A DNA stretch of 64,000 nt from SB21 sp964415295 (GTDB lineage: Bacteria > CLD3 > SB21), in NCBI GenBank assembly GCA_964415295.1, contig CAYPYN010000001.1, forward strand, positions 434,001-498,000, in the 5' to 3' direction. Under the pieces are notes generated by a model, which saw only the letters and a program-made list of their open reading frames with translations, had not been told where the DNA came from and ran no database searches. Shown in pieces: positions 1 to 8,412 of this stretch (its first letter is position 1; each line of letters starts with the position of its first letter). The translations under genes and the position numbers were made by a program.

Positions 1-2
1 TG

Positions 3-116
3 ATCTCTTTCGGCCCGACGCTCGAAGGCGTGCACTCCCCCGACGAGAAGATCCATATAGATACCGTAGATAAGTTCTGGAATTTCCTTCTGGCCATTTT
101 AAAAAATGTTAATTAA
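3..116 (+). CDS. pepD: C-terminal end of PepD-like Xaa-His dipeptidase (partial)
   Basis: Only the last 37 codons are inside the window; the gene begins upstream. The readable tail contains GPTLEGVHSPDEKIHID followed by KFWNFLLAIL. This matches the conserved end of M20 aminoacyl-histidine dipeptidases (GPTI.GVHSPDE.V.I..V..FW..L), where the His-Ser-Pro-Asp-Glu segment closes the metal-dependent catalytic domain. The stop codon is TAA at 114-116, 26 bases before the next start, so read-through into the transporter gene is possible. The assignment rests on one short motif, so the exact subfamily is inferred. Confidence 0.7.
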   Translation: MSFGPTLEGVHSPDEKIHIDTVDKFWNFLLAILKNVN

Positions 117-142
117 TCACTTTTACTATCGATCGGATCCTA

Positions 143-1435
143 ATGTCTGTACAAGAAACAACTCCAATGGATAAACCCTTACCCCCGCGTTTCTTCCGGT
201 GGGCGGTTCTTATCTTCATCAGTTTGGCCATGTTCGGCAATTATTATGTCTATGATTGCATCAGCCCTCTGGCCGATCTGCTGAGCAGCCAGTTGGGTTT
301 TTCCGATTCGGATATCGGCCTCCTGCAGGCTATTTACAGCATCCCCAACGTCTTTATGGTTCTCATCGGCGGCGTGATCATCGACCGCATTGGAACACGT
401 AAAGCGACTTTTTTATTTGCTCTGCTGTGCCTGGTCGGAGCCGTGATCACAGCGGCCACCGGCGTATTGTGGATCATGGCCGCCGGACGATTGGTGTTTG
501 GACTGGGTGCGGAATCGATGATCGTAGCGGTAACCACAGCCATCGCCAAATGGTTCAAAGGCAAGGAACTGAGTTTCGCTTTCGGGGTCAATCTGACGAT
601 CGCACGCCTCGGGTCGTTTGCGGCGCTTAATTCACCGACATGGGCATCGGATTTTTATGCCCAGTGGCAATGGCCTCTGGTTATTTCGGTTTTCTTTGGT
701 GTGATCTGTGTCGCCGGCGCTGTGATCTATTGGGTATTGGAAGTTCGGTCTGAGAGGAATTATTCGCTCGGTGAGGCCGGCGCCACGGACAAAGTCGTTT
801 TTGCCGATCTTTTCAAGTTCGGTACGTCTTATTGGTTCATAGTCCTTTTGTGCATCACGTTTTACTCGGGAATTTTTCCGTTCCAGACATTTGCGGTCAA
901 ATTTTTCATGGATGCGCACGGTACGACGCGGGAACTCGGCGGATTTCTATCAAGCATGCTGACGCTATTTGCCATGATCGCGACGCCCCTTTTCGGTTTG
1001 TTGGTCGACAAGGTGGGCAAGCGCTCACTGTTCATGATGTTCGGATCGCTTCTCCTGGTACCGGTTTATCTGATCATGGCGTACACAAACGTTTCTCTGT
1101 ATGTTCCTATGGCCATGATGGGCATCGCATTTTCGCTGATTCCTGCGGTCATGTGGCCATCGGTGGCTTATATCGTGGATCAATCCAAGCTGGGAACGGC
1201 TTACGGACTCATGACCCTGATACAAAATATCGGTTTGGCGGGATTTAATCTCATCATCGGTTGGGCCAACGACTACTCCGGCGCCGGCGCATCCAATCCG
1301 GGCGGTTACGCGCTTGGAATGCTCATTTTTTCATGCCTCGGCTTTTTCGGATTGCTCTTCGCCTTCCTTCTCCGCCGCAACGAGACCGGTCCGAATGCGC
1401 ACGGACTGGAGACGATCACGACGAGCCATCAATAA
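143..1435 (+). CDS. Major facilitator superfamily transporter
   Basis: This is a 430-residue polytopic inner-membrane protein with about twelve hydrophobic segments and short polar ends, the usual length for MFS carriers. After the second helix it shows the MFS motif A region (GGVIIDRIGTRK, residues about 75-87), and an equivalent loop follows helix 8 (GLLVDKVGKRS). No substrate can be read from the sequence. The gene lies just downstream of a peptidase tail, so uptake of a dipeptide or amino-acid product would be a reasonable guess, but that is inference from position only. The gene ends at a strong bidirectional hairpin terminator and faces the clpC operon. Confidence 0.85.
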   Translation: MSVQETTPMDKPLPPRFFRWAVLIFISLAMFGNYYVYDCISPLADLLSSQLGFSDSDIGLLQAIYSIPNVFMVLIGGVIIDRIGTRKATFLFALLCLVGAVITAATGVLWIMAAGRLVFGLGAESMIVAVTTAIAKWFKGKELSFAFGVNLTIARLGSFAALNSPTWASDFYAQWQWPLVISVFFGVICVAGAVIYWVLEVRSERNYSLGEAGATDKVVFADLFKFGTSYWFIVLLCITFYSGIFPFQTFAVKFFMDAHGTTRELGGFLSSMLTLFAMIATPLFGLLVDKVGKRSLFMMFGSLLLVPVYLIMAYTNVSLYVPMAMMGIAFSLIPAVMWPSVAYIVDQSKLGTAYGLMTLIQNIGLAGFNLIIGWANDYSGAGASNPGGYALGMLIFSCLGFFGLLFAFLLRRNETGPNAHGLETITTSHQ

Positions 1436-1460
1436 CATTTAAGTAAGTATTCTCTAAACA

Positions 1461-1497
1461 AAAAAGCCTGACGCTCATCGTGAGCATCAGGCTTTTT
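1461..1497. terminator. Bidirectional rho-independent terminator
   Basis: An A-run leads into a GC-rich stem (GCCTGA..GCTCA / TGAGC..TCAGGC) with a TCG loop, followed by a T-run. It is symmetric, so it can stop transcription from the MFS gene on the plus strand and from the clpC operon on the minus strand. Confidence 0.85.
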
Positions 1498-1518
1498 CTG
1501 TAAGGGCTTTCAGAGCTC

Positions 1519-2052
1519 TTAGTTAATAATAATATCGATGATCTTATCGGTATTCAGATCGAAGTGTTTCTCTTCTTTCTCGCCGCCGGCATTGTCAAAT
1601 TCCACCGCAAACAGTTTATTGTATTCGTCCTTCAGCGTGATCGCTCCGGTAACGGAAACACCTTTGCCTTTATACGGATCGTAATAGGATACGGAAATCG
1701 TATCACCGTGATCGAGGGCTTCCAGCATTTCAATGATCGAATCCACGGACATGTAACTTTCCGTCTGGGTCTCATCAATATCGATACTGATGGCAATTCG
1801 CTTGATCCTGGCGATGTCGCCGTCCTCGACAGAAAACTCCATCGATTCACCGGAGCCTTCGTCGACCAGGCCAAACCGATCGAAATGATTGCTCACATGG
1901 CTTACGCGGCCGGAAACGGTGCTGCTGGAACCGTCCCAATTAATACGGTCGACGGTCACACCGTCGTTAACGACGAGAGTTTTGATAGCTTCTATGATCA
2001 ACGCATCGTCCAGTGCGCCTTCTCTTCTTTTCTTTTTCTTTCCAAACAACAT
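1519..2052 (-). CDS. Uncharacterised 177-residue acidic protein downstream of clpC
   Basis: I do not recognise this family. The protein starts with a basic stretch (FGKKKKRRE), followed by an acidic, beta-rich body with no signal peptide, membrane helix or cysteine cluster. It looks cytosolic. Residues about 45-75 and 120-150 have the alternating hydrophobic pattern of small beta-barrel or WYL/SH3-like folds, but this is only an impression. It begins 23 bases after the clpC stop on the same strand and precedes the terminator at 1461-1497, so it is very probably co-transcribed with clpC as the last gene. A role linked to Clp proteolysis or substrate handling is conceivable from position only. 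Confidence 0.7.
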   Translation of the reverse strand: MLFGKKKKRREGALDDALIIEAIKTLVVNDGVTVDRINWDGSSSTVSGRVSHVSNHFDRFGLVDEGSGESMEFSVEDGDIARIKRIAISIDIDETQTESYMSVDSIIEMLEALDHGDTISVSYYDPYKGKGVSVTGAITLKDEYNKLFAVEFDNAGGEKEEKHFDLNTDKIIDIIIN

Positions 2053-2075
2053 ATCCTGATTCCCTTATCGTTGAA

Positions 2076-4544
2076 TTATTTCATTTCGTCGGAAGCCGGT
2101 TCCGGCGTGGTCGCTTCGCTGAATTCGAGTTCCCCGCCTTTTAACTCCACCGATATGCGGCTGCCGTCGGAGAAGATGCCCTTCAGCAATTGTTCGGCGA
2201 CCGGGTCTTCCAGGTATTTCTGGATAGCCCTTCTTAGAGGCCTGGCGCCATAAACCGGATCGAAACCTTTCTCAGCGATAAATTCCTTAGCTTCCTGAGA
2301 CAACGTTATATGCAAATTGCGTTCTTTGAGCTTTTGTTCGACTTCTTTCATAGAAACGTCGATGATCTTGAGCACCGCATCCTTGTCCAGAGATTTGAAG
2401 ACAATGATCTCATCGATACGGTTGATAAATTCCGGGTTGAAAAGCTTTTTCGCCGACTCTTCCACTTTCGATTTCATACGCGTGTATTCGTCTTCCGCGT
2501 CGTTCTTGGCCGAGAAACCAAAGGCGCCGGTCTTATTCATGTCCCGCGCACCAATATTGGACGTCATGATCACGACGACGTTCTTGAAGCTGACTTTGCG
2601 TCCGAGGCTGTCCGTCAGTATACCGTCGTCCAAGACCTGCAGAAGAATATTAAAAACATCCGGATGGGCTTTTTCGATCTCATCCAGCAATACGACGCTG
2701 TATGGTTTACGCCGGATCTTTTCGGTCAACTGGCCGCCCTCTTCATAACCCACATAACCCGGGGGCGGGCCGACCAAGCGGCTGACGGAAAATTTTTCCA
2801 TGTATTCCGACATGTCGATTCGAACAAGCGCATCGGCGCTCTCAAAGAGGTAATAAGCCAGCTCTTTGGCGAACTGCGTTTTACCGACACCCGTCGGGCC
2901 CAAGAAAATAAACGAACCGATGGGACGATTGGGATCCTTCAATCCGGCGCGGGTCCGGCGAATGGCGCGGGTCACGGCCGTAACGGCTTCGTCCTGAGCG
3001 ATGATACGCTGTTTCAGAACGTCTTCCATTTTCAGGAGTTTTTCCGATTCCGATTGCGCCACGCGGCTGACCGGAATTCCCGTCATCATCGACACGACGT
3101 GTGCCATCTGCTCCTCACCGACTTCGACAACCTGGCTCTCTTCACGTTTTTCCCATTCTTCTTTGGCGGTCCGAAGCTGTTCATTCAGCCGCTTTTCAAC
3201 GTCGCGCAATTCGGCTGCCTTTTCAAATTTCTGGTTTTTGATGACCGTATCTTTTTCTATCCTGACTTTTTCGATCTCCGACTCTATGTCAAGGATACGC
3301 TGCGGTACCACGATATTCATGATATGGGAACGGGAGCCGGCTTCATCCATCACATCAATCGCTTTATCCGGCAAGTAACGATCCGTGATGTATCGATCGG
3401 ACAACTTGACCGCCTGCACCAGGGCATCGTCCGTGTAACGCACGCGGTGATGTTCCTCATACTTGGTCTTGATTTGCCGGAGAATTTCGATCGTTTCTTC
3501 CACCGATGGCGGATCAATGATGACCTTTTGGAATCGTCTTTCGAGCGCTCCGTCCTTCTCGATATACTGACGATACTCATCCAGCGTCGTCGCACCGATG
3601 CACTGGAGTTCACCTCGTGAAAGAGCCGGTTTGAACATATTCGACGCATCCAGCGATCCGCTGGCGCCGCCCGCGCCGACGATCGTGTGCAATTCGTCTA
3701 TAAATAGTATGACGTCATCCGTTTTTTCCAGTTCCGTCATGATCGCTTTGACGCGTTCCTCGAACTGGCCGCGGTACTTAGTTCCGGCCACCAGTGCGCC
3801 CACATCCAGTGTGACTACGCGTTTGCCGTGCAGGACCCTCGGAACTTTTTTCTGAACGATGCGCAGCGCCAGGCCTTCCGCGATCGCGGTTTTACCGACG
3901 CCCGGTTCGCCGATCAGAACAGGGTTATTCTTCTTTCGGCGGGATAGGATCTGGGCGACACGTTCGATCTCGCCTTCCCTTCCGATGATCGGATCCAATT
4001 TCCCCTCTTCCGCGTATTGCGTCAGATCGCGTCCAAAATGATCCAGCGCGGGAGTTTTGCTTTTGCGCGGTTCGGTTTTTTTGTTGGTGGAACTACTCGG
4101 AGTAAATGTACCACTCATGATATTCGTCAACTCCCTTTTGATAATTTCATAATCGATATTGAACATGCTCAGAACCTGAGCGGCAAGACAGTCTTTTTCT
4201 TTGACCAGAGAAAGCAGTAGATGCTCCGTTCCGATCACGTCGGATTTGTAATTTTTGGCTTCCAAATACGTGGATTTGAGAATCTTTTCCGCGCGTTTCG
4301 TAAGCGGCGGATTTCCGATTACCGTGTTTTCGGTCGTCGGCTTGACCATATCCTCGATGGTGCGCTTCAGCTTTTCGAGTTCTACTCCGAGATTCTTGAG
4401 TACCTTGACGGCTACCCCTTCGCCTTCGCGGATGAGACCCAGTAACAAATGTTCCGTACCGATATAATCATGTCCCAAACGGATCGCTTCTTCCTGCGAA
4501 AGTTTTACGACCAACTGAACACGGCTGGAAAAATTATTCTTCAT
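2076..4544 (-). CDS. clpC: ClpC-type AAA+ unfoldase
   Basis: This is an 822-residue Hsp100 ATPase that unfolds proteins and feeds them to ClpP. It has two N-terminal Clp repeats (residues about 1-145), a first AAA module with Walker A GEPGVGKTA, a middle region carrying a UVR-type segment (EKAAELRDVEKRL), and a second AAA module with Walker A GPTGVGKTQ and DEIEKAHPDVFN. A GAFGF loop sits where ClpP-docking tripeptides occur. The start is set at the ATG preceded by GGAGTTGGT, nine codons inside the longest frame. No ctsR, mcsA or mcsB lies nearby, so the Firmicutes-type regulation is absent here. The clpP and clpX genes sit about 10 kb away on the other strand. Confidence 0.95.
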   Translation of the reverse strand: MKNNFSSRVQLVVKLSQEEAIRLGHDYIGTEHLLLGLIREGEGVAVKVLKNLGVELEKLKRTIEDMVKPTTENTVIGNPPLTKRAEKILKSTYLEAKNYKSDVIGTEHLLLSLVKEKDCLAAQVLSMFNIDYEIIKRELTNIMSGTFTPSSSTNKKTEPRKSKTPALDHFGRDLTQYAEEGKLDPIIGREGEIERVAQILSRRKKNNPVLIGEPGVGKTAIAEGLALRIVQKKVPRVLHGKRVVTLDVGALVAGTKYRGQFEERVKAIMTELEKTDDVILFIDELHTIVGAGGASGSLDASNMFKPALSRGELQCIGATTLDEYRQYIEKDGALERRFQKVIIDPPSVEETIEILRQIKTKYEEHHRVRYTDDALVQAVKLSDRYITDRYLPDKAIDVMDEAGSRSHIMNIVVPQRILDIESEIEKVRIEKDTVIKNQKFEKAAELRDVEKRLNEQLRTAKEEWEKREESQVVEVGEEQMAHVVSMMTGIPVSRVAQSESEKLLKMEDVLKQRIIAQDEAVTAVTRAIRRTRAGLKDPNRPIGSFIFLGPTGVGKTQFAKELAYYLFESADALVRIDMSEYMEKFSVSRLVGPPPGYVGYEEGGQLTEKIRRKPYSVVLLDEIEKAHPDVFNILLQVLDDGILTDSLGRKVSFKNVVVIMTSNIGARDMNKTGAFGFSAKNDAEDEYTRMKSKVEESAKKLFNPEFINRIDEIIVFKSLDKDAVLKIIDVSMKEVEQKLKERNLHITLSQEAKEFIAEKGFDPVYGARPLRRAIQKYLEDPVAEQLLKGIFSDGSRISVELKGGELEFSEATTPEPASDEMK

Positions 4545-4890
4545 ACCAACTCCACGTAGTTCTACGCTCACCCTGACGGGTTTTCAAGAATGAAATCGCA
4601 TCTCCGACAGAAAAATGAAAAAACAGAGAGATAATTTCGTAAAAAAATATAGAGAATTAACCAACGATAGTCAAGTTAATTCATCCCTCATAAAAGCTGA
4701 ACTTACAATAGTTAGCGACCATTTTATCATAACGAAAAAGGGCCAGCAATATTCGTTAAATTATTGTACATAAAAAGGAAAATCCGGTTTAACTTTATAA
4801 AAAATATTGCTTTTGAGCGATGGTCGTTTTACCTTTATCACCGATCAGCCATATACGTTGGTCGCTTATTCATTAAATTCTGGAGGATTT
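4545..4890. other. Divergent intergenic region between clpC and the outer-membrane protein gene
   Basis: This 346-base AT-rich stretch holds the clpC promoter (4646-4674). On the plus side only weak -35/-10 candidates exist, for example TTGAGC-17-TATCAC near 4814-4842. The rightward gene has a clear ribosome binding site (GGAGG at 4883-4887). I see no RNA gene and no repeated sequence. Confidence 0.6.
4646..4674 (-). promoter_or_regulatory. Sigma-70-type promoter of clpC
   Basis: On the minus strand TTGACT is followed by exactly 17 bases and TATATT. The predicted start is near 4639, giving a leader of about 95 bases before the clpC start. The bases before the -10 (TTCTC) recur at the tRNA-Leu and metK promoters. 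Confidence 0.75.
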
Positions 4891-6219
4891 ATGTGTAAAC
4901 GTATTGCGACGTTTGCTTTCTCTGTCTTGTTTTTATTCGGCTTTAGATTACATGCCCAGGGATTTGGCGAGAATATGGGTGGAAATCAGGTGACGGTCCC
5001 GATCGGAACCACTATCATTGGAGGCAAGACGTACATCAGCATGCGCCTTCAGCCGGAACTGGCATTCGGCAAGGTCGGGGTAGGTCTCGACGTGCCTTTG
5101 CTTTTCAGCACCGACGGAAAATTTCGTACGGACGAGTATAAAGGCGGTATCGGGGCGCTCCGTGTGATTCGCTATGTGCGTTATGGCGTCAAACACCAGG
5201 ACCCGATTTACGTCCGTGTCGGCGACATAACCGGAACCTCGCTGGGATACGGTCTGATCATGTACAACTTCACCAACGCCGTCAGTTTTGAAAAACGTAA
5301 GATCGGCGCCAATGTGGATTTGAACTACGATATGCGATTCGGTATGGAAGCGGTGTACAGCGACTTCAACCGCTTCAGCATCATCGGTTTCCGTCCTTAT
5401 ATCCGGCCGTTCAAAACTTCCGACATGCCTATTCTGAAGACAACGGAATTCGGCGTAACGTACATTACCGACCGAGATAAAGATGCCTTGTATGATATCA
5501 CCGAGGTCGGTGCCGACGTCGGCGTGAGCGTGGTAGAAACCTCCTTTCTGAAGATTACTCCGTACATGGAATATGCGGCGATCATGAAAAATAATAAGCT
5601 GGCCGACCACGCCGATACAACGGGCGCCTCGTACGGTGCCGGTAAAGGTTTTGCCATGGGTGTTAATTTCAAATTCAATTTTATTGCCGATGTCTTCAAT
5701 ATGGACGTCAAGATCGAGAGAAGATTCTACAGCGACAACTTCCTTCCCCAATATTTTGATGCCACTTACGAAATTGGCAAGCTGAACGGAACACCGAAAG
5801 CATTGGCGCTGGTTAACTCCAAAGGCGTGCAGGGAACTTACGGAGAATTGCTGGCCAATCTCATAGGCAAGATCCAAGTGATCGGCGGTATGTCCATACC
5901 TGACAAACTCAAGAGTACGGACGGCGCGATCGTGCATCTCGGTATGGCGGCTCCCGATCTTATTCCAAAGGTGAATATTACCGGCACATACGACAAGTCT
6001 AACCTCGACAAACTGGGCGATGCCTTCAAACTCGACCAGCGCTCCATCGCGCACATGATCTTGGCCTATGAGGCTTACCAGACCGGGCCTTTTGTGGTAC
6101 AGGCCGGCGTCGATTATAAGTGGACCTTTGTCGAAAACAAGGATAAAGACGGATTCAAGGCCAAACGTTATGTCACGCCTTTTGTCGGCATGACCATGCA
6201 ATTACCCGGTTCTAAATAG
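4891..6219 (+). CDS. Probable outer-membrane beta-barrel protein
   Basis: This is a 442-residue exported protein. The start is the ATG after TGGAGGATTT, not the upstream in-frame codon. A signal peptide covers residues 1-22 (hydrophobic core VLFLFGF, cleavage after HAQ). The mature part is a run of amphipathic strands rich in Gly, Tyr, Asp and aromatic residues, such as SIIGFRPYIRPF and FAMGVNFKFNF, typical of outer-membrane barrels. I recognise no specific family and the C-terminus lacks the classic terminal Phe. A rho-independent terminator follows 25 bases after the stop, so it is monocistronic. It may be a porin-like or structural outer-membrane protein; the substrate is unknown. Confidence 0.75.
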   Translation: MCKRIATFAFSVLFLFGFRLHAQGFGENMGGNQVTVPIGTTIIGGKTYISMRLQPELAFGKVGVGLDVPLLFSTDGKFRTDEYKGGIGALRVIRYVRYGVKHQDPIYVRVGDITGTSLGYGLIMYNFTNAVSFEKRKIGANVDLNYDMRFGMEAVYSDFNRFSIIGFRPYIRPFKTSDMPILKTTEFGVTYITDRDKDALYDITEVGADVGVSVVETSFLKITPYMEYAAIMKNNKLADHADTTGASYGAGKGFAMGVNFKFNFIADVFNMDVKIERRFYSDNFLPQYFDATYEIGKLNGTPKALALVNSKGVQGTYGELLANLIGKIQVIGGMSIPDKLKSTDGAIVHLGMAAPDLIPKVNITGTYDKSNLDKLGDAFKLDQRSIAHMILAYEAYQTGPFVVQAGVDYKWTFVENKDKDGFKAKRYVTPFVGMTMQLPGSK

Positions 6220-6243
6220 TCATCTGCAAGCGATCTTGGAATG

Positions 6244-6281
6244 AAAAGGCTATTCCTATTAAGGAGTAGCCTTCTTTTTTA
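6244..6281 (+). terminator. Rho-independent terminator after the outer-membrane protein gene
   Basis: An 11-bp stem (AAGGCTATTCC / GGAGTAGCCTT, one G-T pair) with a TATTA loop is followed by a T-run at 6273-6280. It ends only 8 bases before the next start codon. Confidence 0.85.
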
Positions 6282-6288
6282 ATGAGCC

Positions 6289-7107
6289 ATGAAAAAAACA
6301 CTGGAACGAAAAAAGGAGACCTTACCCGATACCAAAAGTGCCGAATCGGTGAAGTGGGTTGACCGCGGATGGTATCTGGTGCTCGAGTTTGAGCTGGTCC
6401 ATTCGCCGCGCTTTGAAGAAGCGGTGGAGCTGGCCGCAAAGAACGAACATTTTGCCGAACTCGTCGACGAGCGGGGCATCACCTTTTATCGGACGATCTA
6501 TTTCAAGAACGATTTTCCGAAATTTAATGAGCTCTTCGAGATGGTCGGAACCTGGAAGAATACGAAACTCAATTTCAAAGGCGACGATATTTCAAAGAAT
6601 GATTTTGAGGTTTGGTACGCCTCTTATCGGCAGTATTGGGGCCACCGAAAGACCTTGAATTCCGGCGATTACTGCGGAGTGAACAAGATGAGCCATTACC
6701 CGGACTTTCTCGGATGTTACGATCGCTGCATTGAGTTACGCTGGCGTGATCCTCTATTTACCCATTATCATTTCATGTCCAAGGTATGGTATGGTTTCGG
6801 AAAACGCGTCGGACAGACCTATGTGGTCGACAAATTGGCGATTTTTAATCATCTGAACAAAGTGAACAAAGATTACCTCGCCTGCCCTTGTTATGGTCAC
6901 AGCATGATAGAATTGTATGTTAACAAACTTCCTAAAGAGATCAATCCCGTTATCCACAGGGAATGGCAGTTCAAGGAGGATTATCTGAAGCTCAGCGCCA
7001 ATAAATCATTTTTTAATTACGACATCGCTCTTTCCACGATGCCCGAAATTTGCCCGATCAATGAAAAAGCTTATTACAAGTTCATGGATCGGATCTTTAA
7101 GGATTGA
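6289..7107 (+). CDS. Uncharacterised 272-residue protein with CPCYGHS motif
   Basis: I cannot assign a family. The protein is soluble with no signal peptide, and is unusually rich in aromatic residues (Tyr, Trp, Phe), Lys and His. It has a CPCYGHS motif at about residues 203-209 and two further cysteines in a DYCGVNK / FLGCYDRC region (about 127-147); these could bind a metal but the spacing fits no motif I know. The start codon sits 8 bases after a strong terminator, with no Shine-Dalgarno sequence in the gap, so how the gene is transcribed and translated is unclear. The coding frame is long, uninterrupted and compositionally like its neighbours, so I regard it as real. It converges with the DUF3108 gene, 12 bases apart. 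Confidence 0.65.
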   Translation: MKKTLERKKETLPDTKSAESVKWVDRGWYLVLEFELVHSPRFEEAVELAAKNEHFAELVDERGITFYRTIYFKNDFPKFNELFEMVGTWKNTKLNFKGDDISKNDFEVWYASYRQYWGHRKTLNSGDYCGVNKMSHYPDFLGCYDRCIELRWRDPLFTHYHFMSKVWYGFGKRVGQTYVVDKLAIFNHLNKVNKDYLACPCYGHSMIELYVNKLPKEINPVIHREWQFKEDYLKLSANKSFFNYDIALSTMPEICPINEKAYYKFMDRIFKD

Positions 7108-7119
7108 GAGCTCTTTCGA

Positions 7120-7887
7120 TCACTCTTCGACCATGGTCGTGTAGGTATTGAAGGGGGACATCTCGCTGTCAATTTTGAGAAAAAGGTAAGGAGGATCGCA
7201 ACCGATCCAGAAGTATCCCCTGGTTCGTGTGGTCACGGCGCGCCGGGTCAGGATATCGGTGTGTTTACGTTTGATCTCTTCTTTTACTGGTAAGAAACGA
7301 AACGAGACCTTGTAGGCCTCAAACAATCGACCCGCCGCCGACACCTTTTCTTTGGATACCACTTCTGCAATGACTTTCCAAGGTTCCGATTCCACATCCA
7401 TATTCATTTCCCTTTTCCAGCCTTGGGTCAGGTCATTTCTCCGGAGAAAGTAGATCAGCGAAAAAAGATTATGGGAGTTCTCCTGAATGGACTTTTTGAC
7501 CTCCGACTTGAATCGCCCTCCTTCGTAAGTCGCCGTACGCCCGCTCTGGTCGTATTCAATCTTCCCTTGCTGTATCAGAGTGCTCTGCCGGATATCCTTG
7601 ACCAGCCGAACGGGTAAACCGGAAGCCGCATCGATGTACGTATGATACGTGTTTTCCACAGAATAGAACGGTGTAAAGATAGAACTGGACTTGGCCGCAG
7701 CAACTACATGAAACACTTTCCTCCCATTGATCATCACGGTGTCGGGTACGGTCAGGCGGATACTGGCGGCAGGAAAACCCAGATAGCTTAGCCGATAGGA
7801 AAAACTTTCACCAAAAAAATCTTGTTGACTGTATACCGAAGTTACGAGGATCAGGAAAGCACCCGCCAATGACAACCATGACTTCAA
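7120..7887 (-). CDS. DUF3108-family exported protein
   Basis: This 255-residue protein has a signal peptide (residues 1-20, ending VYSQQ). The rest resembles the DUF3108 family, envelope proteins with a lipid-carrier-like beta fold: the ESFSYRLSYLGFPAASIRLTV opening, the HTYIDAASGLPVRLVKDI segment and a closing strand region near the C-terminus. The molecular function of the family is unknown. Its start is a TTG overlapping the moaC stop by four bases, so translation is probably coupled. It is the last gene of the leftward sppA-udg-holA-sigma-moaC operon. I see no clear terminator in the 12 bases before the converging gene. Confidence 0.75.
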   Translation of the reverse strand: MKSWLSLAGAFLILVTSVYSQQDFFGESFSYRLSYLGFPAASIRLTVPDTVMINGRKVFHVVAAAKSSSIFTPFYSVENTYHTYIDAASGLPVRLVKDIRQSTLIQQGKIEYDQSGRTATYEGGRFKSEVKKSIQENSHNLFSLIYFLRRNDLTQGWKREMNMDVESEPWKVIAEVVSKEKVSAAGRLFEAYKVSFRFLPVKEEIKRKHTDILTRRAVTTRTRGYFWIGCDPPYLFLKIDSEMSPFNTYTTMVEE

Positions 7888-8393
7888 GATTTGAAATCCC
7901 TTCGTTTCTTACTAAGATATTTTCCGCTGCGGCCGCCGGATTTGCTGATCAGATAAATCTCTGAAATCTCCATACTTTTATCGGCCGCCTTGCACATATC
8001 GTACAATGTAAGCGCGGCCACGCTCACGGCCGTTAATGCCTCCATTTCCACACCCGTTTGTCCGGTAAGCTCGCACCGCGAAATGATCGTTATGCTGCGC
8101 GTGCGCCGGTCCGGTATGAATTCTATATACACATGAGAAAGCCGGAGCGGATGGCACAAAGGTATGATATCGGCGGTCCTTTTGGCGGCCAAGATGCCCG
8201 CCAGGTTGGCCGTCCCCAGCACATCGCCTTTCTTATTGACATTGTCAATGACCTGCCGGAAAGCTTCGGTGTTCATGGTGATCCGGGCATGGGCTTCGGC
8301 AACTCTGCGGGTTGCTTTTTTGGAACCCACATTGACCATTCGGGCTTTGCCGCCGGCATCCACATGGGATAACCGGGATGATCTTTTCTTCAA
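7884..8393 (-). CDS. moaC: Cyclic pyranopterin monophosphate synthase MoaC
   Basis: MoaC converts the cyclic 8-oxo-GTP intermediate made by MoaA into cyclic pyranopterin monophosphate for molybdenum cofactor. The signatures are SHVDAGGKARMVNVGSK at the N-terminus, ADIIPLCHPL in the middle and VEMEALTAVSVAALTLYDMCKAADK at the active site. The length of 169 residues fits the family. I chose the TTG at 8393 because AAGGA lies six bases upstream of it, whereas the longer frame (TTG at 8423) would overlap the sigma factor gene by 11 bases and has no good ribosome site. No other moa or moe gene is in the window, so moaC stands apart from its pathway partners. Confidence 0.9.
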   Translation of the reverse strand: MKKRSSRLSHVDAGGKARMVNVGSKKATRRVAEAHARITMNTEAFRQVIDNVNKKGDVLGTANLAGILAAKRTADIIPLCHPLRLSHVYIEFIPDRRTRSITIISRCELTGQTGVEMEALTAVSVAALTLYDMCKAADKSMEISEIYLISKSGGRSGKYLSKKRRDFKS

Positions 8394-8412
8394 TCGTGAT
8401 CCTTGACGGTTA

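Noticed and set aside
2310..3620. 436-codon plus-strand open frame opposite clpC
   Set aside because: It lies wholly antisense to the well-conserved ClpC and has low-complexity His/Phe/Arg-rich translation typical of a shadow frame.
4948..6201. 417-codon minus-strand frame opposite the outer-membrane protein gene
   Set aside because: The plus-strand frame has a ribosome site and a signal peptide; the minus frame has His/Val/Arg-rich shadow composition.
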